Of a stretch of 64,000 bases of DNA, positions 19,680 through 28,428 are shown one piece after another (within the stretch, counting starts at the first letter, position 1; every line of letters starts with the position of its first letter). The notes beneath the pieces are model-generated. The model searched no databases. It was not told the DNA's origin and worked only from the letters and a program-made list of their open reading frames with translations. Position numbers and translations under genes: made by a program. Location: contig CP012822.1 of the NCBI GenBank assembly GCA_001936135.1, positions 248,001 through 312,000 of the forward strand, read 5' to 3'. The stretch is from Saccharomycopsis fibuligera x Saccharomycopsis cf. fibuligera. Taxonomy: Eukaryota; Ascomycota; Saccharomycetes; Ascoideales; Saccharomycopsidaceae.

Positions 19680-20382
19680 ACGTTATGATTAGTGATGTAA
19701 ATGGGCGGTATTTTTCGTCTCACTTTTTGTCTTTCTCTTTTTCTTTTCGTTTAAATTTCTTTTTCCTATTTCACAAAATTCTTTTACATAATCCTTATTT
19801 TTGTCTGTCCAATTTTTTTTTTTTTTTCTTTTGAAATAATTTTATTTCTATTTTATTTTTCTCATCCTGCAAACTATTAAACTAATTCGTCAATAGCTTT
19901 TCTAGACCATTCTATATAGTGAATTTAAAATGTGTATATACTAACTCATACTCTTTGATATTTATCCTTGCTTATATATAACTCTTTCTCAAGATAAAAA
20001 ATATTTTCTGTCTGTTTGTCTCTTTAATTACTTAGTTTGCTTTTATTGTAAATGAGATTATTGAGTGATTTTGAAGGAGAGAATGCAGAATTATGCAGCA
20101 GGCAGTGCATATCATAAGAAAAAGTTTTTTTTTTTTTTTTTAAAAAAAAAAAGAAAAGCGAACGAAAGAGCATCGAAAATGAAAGGCTAAAAAAATTACG
20201 GAAGTTGCGTCAGCAGCACAGATCAAAGTCAAACACATACACCGCGAATTAGTCTATCTGGAAAGCGTTTGGTGCGGAGTTGTGCGTTTGCATTTCATAA
20301 ATTTGAAGCCGTTTTACCATAGGGCACATCACAAGCGATAACAAAAACAATAGCGAAAAGCAGGACAGGAAAAGAGCGAATA
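19680..20382. other. PUF3 3' region and next promoter
   Basis: Pyrimidine-rich 3' flank of PUF3 with a TGTATATA word at 19933-19940 (254 bases past the stop), and the promoter of the next gene. It includes T17 followed by A11 at 20125-20152, a near-palindromic homopolymer block. Confidence 0.6.
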
Positions 20383-21849
20383 ATGCTAGCTAGCAGAATC
20401 CTTCGTCAGAAGGCACCTCCAAACACCGATATTAAGGACGCATTGAAGCAAATATTTGCCGCAGTATCTCATTCAAAGAGTGCAAGTAGCGGTAGCACGC
20501 AGGCAGAATCACCGTCACCGTTAGATGACGTGATGATGAATTATCTCAGGGAGAGAAAACTCAAGACACACTTGAATACAACCGAACCACCACAATTGTC
20601 TGCGGATACTAAACTTTTCAACAACATGTCGCGAGGGTTGCTTGATCCAGATAGTAACATCAGAAATAGTATTCGCAATAAGAACAGCAGTCTTGGGAGT
20701 GTGCTATATGGGCGGGACAATAAAGGCAAGAAGCAAGGTGAAGTGGAGGGCCAAGAGGAAGCAAAAGGTCAGGGCCGTGAAGTGAACGTGAATGCAGGAA
20801 TGCCATTGCAGTTGGCTCCGAGCTACGTTGCTAGGCATTTCCCCCGGGTTTTGACTCCAGCACCGTCGTCTCCCGATAAGACACCAAGATATAATAAAGG
20901 TATTGGAAAAGGAAAGGATAGAGCTCTACAACACGCGGCAGCGGCGGCAGCGGCGCGGTGTAATGTCCTATTTCACAGAACCGGGGATTTTTGTCTATTG
21001 AAGCAGGATTTCTTAGGCTTGTTGCCCTCTTATTCGGAACAGCAGCAGCAGCAGCAGCAGCGCAAAAAGATCTTTGACGTCAACTGGACCGAGGATAGTT
21101 TTTCTGTGGTCAAGGCTCGTAATGACAGGTACTTGAGTTTTGCTGGTGGCTACTACTTGATCTTCAAGGATCACAGTCACGCTTGTGCATTCATCGCTGA
21201 GACATACGGTGAATCGCTTTGCGGGATGCCTTTTGAAGCTGAATTTTACAATGTGGAAAGAGAAGGCGGGAAGTACTTGGCACACCCTATCCTTGACGAG
21301 TCTATCAACGTTGAGCGCCGCAAAATGAGTACGGGGCGCGGGGAGTTGAAGCAAGGACAGGGGCCCGAGCAGCCGGCTGGAGCGAAGAAGGCGGAGGAGG
21401 AGTACCACATCTCGGTGGAGTCTGTCGACCCAAACGTCCAAATGGCCTTAGAGTCCACCGTGGCTGCCAACAAAACTAACCAAGAAAGCCAACCAGAGCA
21501 AGGCTTCCAGTTCAGCAGCAAGCACACCCCGGAGGAGCAACTGTTTATTGAGCTAGCAGTGGAGAAACTACCGCCGCTCAGAAGAGAAAACTGCGTGGTG
21601 GTGTACAACCTACCGCGGCCGCTAACTCGCACCGGAGTAATTGACCGTTTCTTGTGGGACTACGATTTGTATCCCGACTTCAGTAAAGCGGTGCGGTTGC
21701 TCCACAGCAACGAAACCGACATGTCGAACGTCTGGTTGGTGGCCTTCGATAATCCCGAGGATCCAGTGCGGTTTTTGAGACGGTATCACGGCAAGCATTT
21801 GAATGACGATGTGAACCATCCCAAAGTGTTTGTTGAGCACTTGGCCTAG
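20383..21849 (+). CDS. Protein with C-terminal RRM-like domain
   Basis: A 488-residue protein, not recognised by name. The N-terminus (MLASRILRQKAPPN) is short, basic and lacks acids, as in mitochondrial presequences. An Ala run lies near 186-194 and a seven-Gln run near 220-226 (CAG repeats at about 21041-21061). Residues about 235-290 form a compact conserved-looking block (WTEDSFSVVKARNDRYLSF). The C-terminal 90 residues look like an RRM: CVVVYNLPRPL as RNP2 at about 406 and NVWLVAFDNPEDPVRFLRRY around RNP1, ending in a strand (KVFVEHLA). I infer an RNA-binding protein, perhaps mitochondrial in the manner of Pet54-type factors, but the family is not certain. Confidence 0.7.
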   Translation: MLASRILRQKAPPNTDIKDALKQIFAAVSHSKSASSGSTQAESPSPLDDVMMNYLRERKLKTHLNTTEPPQLSADTKLFNNMSRGLLDPDSNIRNSIRNKNSSLGSVLYGRDNKGKKQGEVEGQEEAKGQGREVNVNAGMPLQLAPSYVARHFPRVLTPAPSSPDKTPRYNKGIGKGKDRALQHAAAAAAARCNVLFHRTGDFCLLKQDFLGLLPSYSEQQQQQQQRKKIFDVNWTEDSFSVVKARNDRYLSFAGGYYLIFKDHSHACAFIAETYGESLCGMPFEAEFYNVEREGGKYLAHPILDESINVERRKMSTGRGELKQGQGPEQPAGAKKAEEEYHISVESVDPNVQMALESTVAANKTNQESQPEQGFQFSSKHTPEEQLFIELAVEKLPPLRRENCVVVYNLPRPLTRTGVIDRFLWDYDLYPDFSKAVRLLHSNETDMSNVWLVAFDNPEDPVRFLRRYHGKHLNDDVNHPKVFVEHLA

Positions 21850-22785
21850 AAGTGAGTATGTACACGGTAGCTAGAGAACAGTCCTGCGAACGCGAAGGTT
21901 GCAACTACTGCGGAACTAGCCAGTCCCAGGGCGAGCAAGTCAGTGCTTCCTTGAGTCGCCCGGTCTGGGGCCAGCAGCTTGTAGGATGAATAATGCCAGT
22001 CTTTGAGAGTCGCGGCACGCTTTATAGCAAGGCATTCCTCGATGCATGTTCCACCTGGACGGGACAGCGCCCGTTGACTTTTGCCCGTTGACAAGTGCGC
22101 TCGGCGCTTGCCCGCCAACACCCGAGGACAGCCTGCAGTAACCGCAGGCTGGCGTACCGCGCGGGCGCCCCCACGGCACGCCGTGCCATATGGGCGGAAA
22201 TTTCAAAGGAGGCTTGCCAACTCGCTTGGGAGCGCCCACGGCCCACGGCCCACGGCGGCATACTCTTTGCCCTCAGCAGTCCCCGTGCTTGCCCAGTGCC
22301 CAGTGCCGAACGTGGCATCTCGCTATCGCGAGCGACACTAGCGGAGCTTTCCCGTACGGGCACCAGCACATCTCGCGCGCGCACTACAGAAAGAGCTACG
22401 AAAGTAGCGAGAACTTTGCCCGATTGGGCGCGCTGCAGGACACTAACATGCGCCAACAGGCACTAAATGGCACTAAATAGCACTAAACGCCCTAAAGCCC
22501 CCAAAACGGAAAGCGAGGATGTAGCGCGACGCATGGCCTGCATCTCACGCAGCATTGCGCAGCACCGCGCAGATTTCACTAGTGCGCCTCACCACGCCGA
22601 AGAAGTCGTGGCTGATCTTTCAGAATGCCTTGGGACGTGTGCGGTATATGGTATGTGGTATACGACGCATGGGTTTGTATACGCAGGAGTATATATATAC
22701 GTGCACGTCCTGGCAGAGGCCGGCAACAGTGGCACATTTTTTCTGCTGGGCCCCAACTCCAGTTCCTCACCAGAAACGGCAGAAA
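21850..22785. promoter_or_regulatory. GC-rich acid phosphatase promoter
   Basis: Over 900 bases of unusually GC-rich non-coding DNA. It includes short tandem words: cccacgg repeated near 22233-22256 and three 10-base gcactaaa-type units at 22460-22489. A TATATATA box at about 22690-22697 lies about 90 bases before the ATG, with a gtgcacgtcc E-box-like core (CACGT, as bound by Pho4-type factors) beside it. Several long open frames in all phases come from the high GC and are not genes. Confidence 0.6.
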
Positions 22786-24420
22786 ATGCAGCTCAAATAC
22801 TCGGTTCTTGTCGCGGCTGCGAGCTTCTTGGTTGGCGTAGCCGAAGGCTCGCCAATCAAAGCGACGCAGACCGAGGCCACCTTCCCAACATACGTGGGCC
22901 ATTTGGGCTCCACGGCCACTGCCGAGGCACCGTTCCTAGCGCAGACCGACAGTGCTGCTCAAGTCACAGGCTCTCCGCCAGAGAAACAGCACCCGTTGCC
23001 GCAGCCCATCGAGCTCGAGATGCAGAGTTTCGACCACTGCAAGAACGACCGCAGCATCTACGAGTTGTTCGCCACGATCTCGCCGTACTACGTGCTGGAA
23101 GAAGGTTTCGGGGTCTACAACTACGGGTTGCCCGAGCAGTGCACAATCAAACAGGTGCACTTCTTGCAAAGACACGGCTCCCGGTACCCGGATCTGAGCT
23201 TCAAGTTCCCCGTGAGGTTCGCTGCCAGCCAGGCAGCCGCGAACTTCACCGCCCGGGGCAAGTTGCAGTTTTTGGAGGAGTGGAAGTTGAAGTTGGGCAA
23301 AAACATTTTGACCACCTTGGGGAACCAGCAGTTGTTCAACAATGGGGTCAAGGCGTTTTTCAGGTACGGCAAACTCTTCGACTGGGACAAGAAGGGCGAA
23401 GAGAAAATCGTTGCGCGCACCACGTCGGAGGAGAGAATGACCAAGACCGCGTTGTACTTTTTGAACGGGTTCTTTGGTCTTGGCTGGGAGGACTATGTTG
23501 ATTTGGAACTACTAATTGAGGACACTGGCTACAACAACACCCTAGCCTCCTGGAACGACTGTCCAAACAACGATTTCAGTTACGGCAAAATCAACTACCC
23601 TGAGCTCGAGCAGTTCAAAGCCAAGTACTTGCGGGACGCCGTGGTGCGTTTCAACCAGGACATCGACGGGTTCACCTTCACCGAGTCTGACCTTTTTGAG
23701 ATCCAGACCATCTGCTCGTACGAAACCAACATTCTCGGCGCCAGCAAGTTCTGCCCGTTATTCTCCCAGCTCGAGTGGGAGTCCTTCGAGTACTACCAGT
23801 CGGCAAACTGGTACGTGCAGAACTCGTTCGCCAACCCCATGGGCCGTGCCTTGGGTATCGGCTGGGTGCAGGAGTTTATTGACAGACTCACCAACACCAC
23901 TTACTCGCCAGCTACCCAGGCGGAGCAGAACTCCACGCTCGACAGCAACCCGTTGTATTTCCCGTTGGACCAGACGTTGTACATGGACTTCACTCATGAC
24001 TCGTCCATCCACAACATTATCACCGCTTTGGGGTTCGAGCAGTTCAAGGCCAACTGGACGTTCAAGGGCCCAAGGGAAGACAAGCAGTTCTATGACTTGT
24101 CCCGTATCACCCCGTTTGCTGCCCAGCTAGCCTTCGAGATCATCGAGTGCGACACCGCGGTGCCCGCCGACAGAAGCTCCGCTAGTGCCAAGGGCAGTGG
24201 TTCCACCCGCTACATCCATGCGTTGCTTAACGACAACACCCTCAGCTTGCCATTGAACGTCCCTGGCGGTGTTTGTGGGGACAGGGTCGACGGCTGGTGC
24301 GAGTTGGGCAACTTCACCCGCTACTTGGACACCCTATGGGACGCTGCCCAGTACGACTTGAGCTGTAACGGCGACTACAACTACACTTTGCCGGTCACCG
24401 ACGGTGTTCCCTTTTCCTGA
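22786..24420 (+). CDS. Secreted histidine acid phosphatase
   Basis: A 544-residue repressible-type acid phosphatase/phytase-like enzyme that releases phosphate from organic esters outside the cell or in the wall. The start at 22786 gives a clean signal peptide (MQLKYSVLVAAASFLVGVAE), with cleavage probably near GSP. The active-site motif RHGSRYPD at 129-136 has Arg129 and the nucleophile His130. The proton-donor motif is THDSS, with His404/Asp405. Multiple N-glycosylation sequons are present (NFT, NTT, NST, NWT), and cysteines are spaced as in the PHO5/PHO3 group. A longer open frame begins at 22555 but runs through the TATA box, so it is not the start. The likely regulator is phosphate starvation via CACGT sites upstream. 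The gene is more GC-rich than most of the window. Confidence 0.93.
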   Translation: MQLKYSVLVAAASFLVGVAEGSPIKATQTEATFPTYVGHLGSTATAEAPFLAQTDSAAQVTGSPPEKQHPLPQPIELEMQSFDHCKNDRSIYELFATISPYYVLEEGFGVYNYGLPEQCTIKQVHFLQRHGSRYPDLSFKFPVRFAASQAAANFTARGKLQFLEEWKLKLGKNILTTLGNQQLFNNGVKAFFRYGKLFDWDKKGEEKIVARTTSEERMTKTALYFLNGFFGLGWEDYVDLELLIEDTGYNNTLASWNDCPNNDFSYGKINYPELEQFKAKYLRDAVVRFNQDIDGFTFTESDLFEIQTICSYETNILGASKFCPLFSQLEWESFEYYQSANWYVQNSFANPMGRALGIGWVQEFIDRLTNTTYSPATQAEQNSTLDSNPLYFPLDQTLYMDFTHDSSIHNIITALGFEQFKANWTFKGPREDKQFYDLSRITPFAAQLAFEIIECDTAVPADRSSASAKGSGSTRYIHALLNDNTLSLPLNVPGGVCGDRVDGWCELGNFTRYLDTLWDAAQYDLSCNGDYNYTLPVTDGVPFS

Positions 24421-24994
24421 TTCGCGCCCCGACATTCGTGTGTCTTCTTTCTCAGTCTGCTCGTCGCCCAGTCTGCTCTAGTTCTTGCAAAAGGAGCCCG
24501 TTTTCTTTCCGCCTTTTCTTTTTTTCCTCTCCTCCTCTTATCCACTTTCTTCTTATGTGATTCTTCGACTTCCTGTGCCAGTTTCTCTGCTCCACCGTCG
24601 CACGCATTGCGCCAATATGACTCACTGTTTCGTTCGTTTGGTTCAAGTGTAGCACGTCCTGTGCATCGTAGACGTGCTGCTGCTGCTGCTTCTGGCAGCA
24701 ACTGGCTCCCGGGAGTGGCAGCACGGCTGAGCAGCACCGCGGGCGACCATCAGCACCACCCGCAAAATGTACCCCGAAAACAGTAAATCGCCGGCGAGCA
24801 CGAGGCACCAGGCTCGACCGTCGTAGTGTCCAGGCTGTCTGCAACGCCCAGGCTGGGCTTCCACTCGTCCAAACCAACCACACTGTCGCCCGTGCCTGTG
24901 CCGACGTTTTTGACTGCTGCCGGCAGACCTCGCCAGCTCCCGGCCTCTCCTGCTCGCGCAGTTGTCAGGACCGCAGGACCGCATCGCCGGAGGC

Positions 24995-25042
24995 CTTCTC
25001 GAGTGCCTTCTCGAGTGCCTTCTCGAGTTTCTTCCCGAGTGC
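24995..25042. repeat. 12-bp tandem repeat, four copies
   Basis: Units at 24995, 25007, 25019 and 25031, all near cttctcgagtgc; each of the first three contains CTCGAG, an E-box-like palindrome. Confidence 0.85.
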
Positions 25043-25172
25043 CCCATCAGCTTATAGCACTGCAAAATTGATGAGCAATCGACAGCTGCTTTGTCACCGG
25101 CAACGGTTACAGGCGGACTTTATGCGGCATGATGCCGCAAGACGCGCAAGGCGTCGGCTTTTGCTGACACTC

Positions 25173-25196
25173 CGGACCGGAAACGGAAACGGACCG
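25173..25196. promoter_or_regulatory. CGG-triplet cluster, zinc-cluster factor site
   Basis: CGG triplets start at 25173, 25178, 25184 and 25190, the last three at 6-base pitch, and an inverted CCG follows. Fungal Zn2Cys6 regulators, including those of drug pumps, bind spaced CGG triplets. The site lies 540 bases upstream of an efflux-pump gene. The specific factor is unknown. Confidence 0.4.
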
Positions 25197-25478
25197 AAAG
25201 AGGCATACATGGCCATGCAGGAGCATGCGTGCAATCTCTTGTTTTGCTGCAAAGTGTCCTGTGTGGGATGCAGATGCGTGCATGGAAGCTGTGAGTTTTA
25301 TCCGTAAAAAGTTACAGAAAATTTTTTTATCGTTTTAGCGTTTCCCTTTTTCCCTCTTTGCACGAAGCAGAAACAGACAGAAAAAAAAAAAAAAATACCA
25401 GTGAATATAAATAGCCCTGGGAATCCTGTCACTCCAGGATCAGGTCTTGGTATTCTTGTCTGTTCTTCTTTTCTTTCT

Positions 25479-25480
<2 letters not shown>

Positions 25481-25515
<35 letters not shown>
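25481..25515. repeat. Poly(T) tract, 35 T
   Basis: Uninterrupted T35, 103 bases upstream of the TATA box of the pump gene; a candidate nucleosome-excluding element. Confidence 0.9.
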
Positions 25516-25736
25516 CGTTTTGTTATACTTTATTCTATTTTAGGTTCCCCACCGTTATTTTCTTTGCGTTTCTTTGCGTTTCTTTTTGCTGAGCAGCTTT
25601 GCTGGTTGAAATCATACTATATAAAGCGGAGCGTTTTCCATCAGTATCTCAGTTCATACACTTCTCGCACAAAGCCAAATAACTCCAGTTTCGTCTCCCG
25701 CTGCTCGTATCGTGTCTTGACGCAAAACCACACCCA

Positions 25737-27575
25737 ATGTCCAGCGAACTCACTGAGCCTCCAAAGGCTCTTGTCGCAAACGGCTCCAACACCGCTGTGA
25801 ACACACCAAACCACCAGCACTCCAGTAGCAACAGCAACAGCAACAGCAACACCGACTACCTCACCAGCAAGCCCCGCCACAACAAAGAGGGCAGCTCTTC
25901 TGACGACGTTTCCTCTGAGGAGAACAACACCGCGGTTCCATACCATCCGGCGCGCGAAGCGTCGGCCGGCCCGGAGCTAGCCAAGACCTACACGAACTCC
26001 GTGGGCGATGTTGGTCCAGATAACGCTTCCTTGGTGGAGCAGGTGGAAAGAATGTCCAGATCACTAACGAACTCTCAGTCCTTCACTGAATCCGCCCGTA
26101 AATCCACCGCCCCGTTGCCATTGATGGGCGGCGGCCGCGCGTATCCCCCACCGCTTCCGGATAAAGACCAGTACGTGGTCAGCTTTGAAGGTGCCGACGA
26201 TCCAATGCACCCATTCAACTGGCCGTTGAAGAAAAAAGCCTTGATCTTCATCTGCTTGACCATTGTGGTTATTTCCGTGGCGTTTGGCTCGTCTGTTTTC
26301 AGTACGGGCACTGCTGACTTGGTGAAGGAGTTTCACGTTTCCAGAGAGGTTATCACCCTAGGCACCTCCTTGTACGTTTTGGGGTTTGCCACTGGCCCGA
26401 TTGTTTGGGCTCCGTTGTCCGAGCTATACGGCAGAAAGCCAGTGATGCTTCTTTCCATTGTTCTATTCACTTGCTTCCAGTTCGGGGTTGCTGCTGCTAA
26501 AGACTTGCAGACCGTTATGTTGTGCCGTTTCTTTGGCTCCTGCTTGGGCTCTGCTCCGTTGGTTGTCGTCGGCGCCGCTTTTGCAGATATGTTCAACAAC
26601 AAAACCAGAGGCTACGCGATGTGCTTCTTTTCTCTCGGCGTGGTTGTGGGTCCTCAGGTTGCTCCTATTGTTGGTGGCTTCATTTCGTCCTCTTACTTGG
26701 GATGGAGATGGACCGAATACATTACCGGTATCATGGGCTCCGTTTCCATCTGTTTGGTTGTCTTCTTTTACAAAGAGTCACACTATCCAATCATTCTTGT
26801 CAACAAAGCCGAGGAGTTGAGAAGAAGAACCGGCAACTGGGGTATCAGAGCTGCACATGAGGAGTTCAACTTGTCCTTCAAGGAAATCATGGAAAAGAAC
26901 GTTTCCCGTCCGTTGGTTTTGCTTTTCACCGAGCCAATTATTTTGCTCATCACCATTTACGTTTCCTTCGTTTACGGTATTCTTTACTTGTGTCTTACCG
27001 CATACCCATTGATTTTCCAACTCGGTTATGGCTGGACCGGCGGCAAGGTCTACTTGCCATACGTCGCCATGGTTGTTGGTCAAATTTTTGCTTGTCTTTG
27101 GGTGCTCTACCGCGAAAAAGAATACATCAGACAGGTCGACTTGAACAATGGTAAACCAGTGCCTGAAGCTAGACTACCGGCACTTATTCCAGCAGGCATC
27201 ATTTTCCCAATGGGCCTCTTGTGGCTTTGTTGGAGTGGTAATTATGCCGACAAGGTTCACTGGGCTGTTCCTGCATGTTCCGGTATCTTTATTGGTTTCG
27301 GGATCATGGCCATCTTTTTGCCTGCTTTGAACTATATCGTTGATTCTTATTTGATCTATGCTGCTTCTGCTATGGCTGCCAATACTATCATTAGAAGTAT
27401 CTTTGGTGCTGCGTTCCCATTGTTTGCAACTTATATGTTCCAAGGCATGGGGACTAACTGGGCTGGCTTGTTGCTTGGGTTGTTTGGTTTTGCTATGGCT
27501 CCAGTGCCATTCTTGTTTATCAAATTCGGCAAGAGAATCAGAGCCAAGTCCAAGTATGCCTTTGATTTGCAGTGA
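25737..27575 (+). CDS. DHA1 drug/polyamine:H+ antiporter (FLU1/TPO type)
   Basis: A 612-residue major facilitator of the DHA1 group, the plasma-membrane exporters of polyamines, azoles and mycophenolate typified by yeast TPO1-4 and Candida FLU1. A long Ser/Asn-rich cytosolic tail (about 1-140) precedes the group signature DDPMHPFNWPLKKK at about 157-170. Twelve membrane segments follow. Motif A is LSELYGRKPV, and motif C lies in LGVVVGPQVAPIVGG. The mid-loop carries AAHEEFNLSFKEI. FLU1 is the closest match I can recall, but TPO paralogues are similar, so I give no symbol. The start at 25737 follows the TATA box by 112 bases. Its neighbour is the convergent PRB1. Confidence 0.9.
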   Translation: MSSELTEPPKALVANGSNTAVNTPNHQHSSSNSNSNSNTDYLTSKPRHNKEGSSSDDVSSEENNTAVPYHPAREASAGPELAKTYTNSVGDVGPDNASLVEQVERMSRSLTNSQSFTESARKSTAPLPLMGGGRAYPPPLPDKDQYVVSFEGADDPMHPFNWPLKKKALIFICLTIVVISVAFGSSVFSTGTADLVKEFHVSREVITLGTSLYVLGFATGPIVWAPLSELYGRKPVMLLSIVLFTCFQFGVAAAKDLQTVMLCRFFGSCLGSAPLVVVGAAFADMFNNKTRGYAMCFFSLGVVVGPQVAPIVGGFISSSYLGWRWTEYITGIMGSVSICLVVFFYKESHYPIILVNKAEELRRRTGNWGIRAAHEEFNLSFKEIMEKNVSRPLVLLFTEPIILLITIYVSFVYGILYLCLTAYPLIFQLGYGWTGGKVYLPYVAMVVGQIFACLWVLYREKEYIRQVDLNNGKPVPEARLPALIPAGIIFPMGLLWLCWSGNYADKVHWAVPACSGIFIGFGIMAIFLPALNYIVDSYLIYAASAMAANTIIRSIFGAAFPLFATYMFQGMGTNWAGLLLGLFGFAMAPVPFLFIKFGKRIRAKSKYAFDLQ

Positions 27576-28428
27576 TATTATTCACTAAGTGGGCCATAAA
27601 CTCCCCATTTGTTTTCTTTTTTTTCTTTTTTTTCTTTTTTTTGTCTTTTTTATTTGTTTTTGCTGTTCATAAACTTTTCCTCTACACAATACCTTTTTTC
27701 AATTCCACTTCATCTCCAACTTGTCCCATGATTTGCTCGCGTTTTCGTTTTTTCACCTTTAAACTAATATTCGTTTTTCTCTCTTAATTTTGTTTTATTA
27801 CATCCTGCATAATTTAATTAATTAGCATCTTGATTTACATATTTGGCATTTGGCAGAATACATATCAATAGCCCTAATAATAGTTATAACATTTTTAACG
27901 ATAATCATTGTAGTAATAGTAACAGCGATTCAACGATAAACTAAGGACGTTGCTACTCTACAAATTTTGTAGCAATATGCGAGTTGTTGTTAGCGCAAGA
28001 ACGAGCGCAACAGCCGGCGCAAGCTCCTCTGCAGGACAGCTTTGGTAATTTCTTGTACAAGATTTTATAAAGCCCACCTCGTTCTTCACTACCGGCAGCC
28101 AGCGGGACACTGTAAGCGTCACAAACAAACTAGCCATAATCAAATAATTACGACAAATCGTTAGCAAAATTTACAAAAAACAATTCAAATAGCAGCCTCT
28201 TCGTGTATGAAGTATAAACAGTGTATATATATCAAACAGAAACAACAAAAACTAACATGATAAGCAGATTTTAGACATCCCATACCACCCAGTAAACCTA
28301 TCCTAAAGAAAAACAAAAACCAAACCAAATTTAATCAATAAAAGACAAACCGAGAAACCGACCGTTCATAAAAATAGAAAGAGAAAAAGGAGATAAAAGT
28401 AAGAAATTGAGTCATTGTATCAAAATAT
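27576..28428. other. Convergent 3' region of the pump gene and PRB1
   Basis: About 850 bases between two convergent genes. The pump side is T-rich. A minus-strand frame at 27958-28167 has no supporting features. No RNA gene was recognised. Confidence 0.5.

Larger units (their letters stand above)
24421..25736. promoter_or_regulatory. Long promoter of the DHA1 pump gene
   Basis: A 1.3-kb upstream region, GC-rich at first and AT-rich near the gene. It holds four tandem 12-bp units (cttctcgagtgc type) at 24995-25042, a cluster of CGG triplets at 25173-25196, T35 at 25481-25515 and a TATATAAA box at 25618-25625 (about 112 bases before the ATG). Confidence 0.6.

Noticed and set aside
22095-22466. 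123-residue Arg/Ala-rich open frame
   Set aside because: Lies in a GC-rich promoter with overlapping open frames on both strands and no family features.
22555-22785. Longer start for the acid phosphatase
   Set aside because: It would translate across the TATA box and bury the signal peptide; the ATG at 22786 is preferred.
27958-28167. 69-residue minus-strand frame in the convergent 3' region
   Set aside because: Short, unconserved-looking and within likely 3' UTR sequence.
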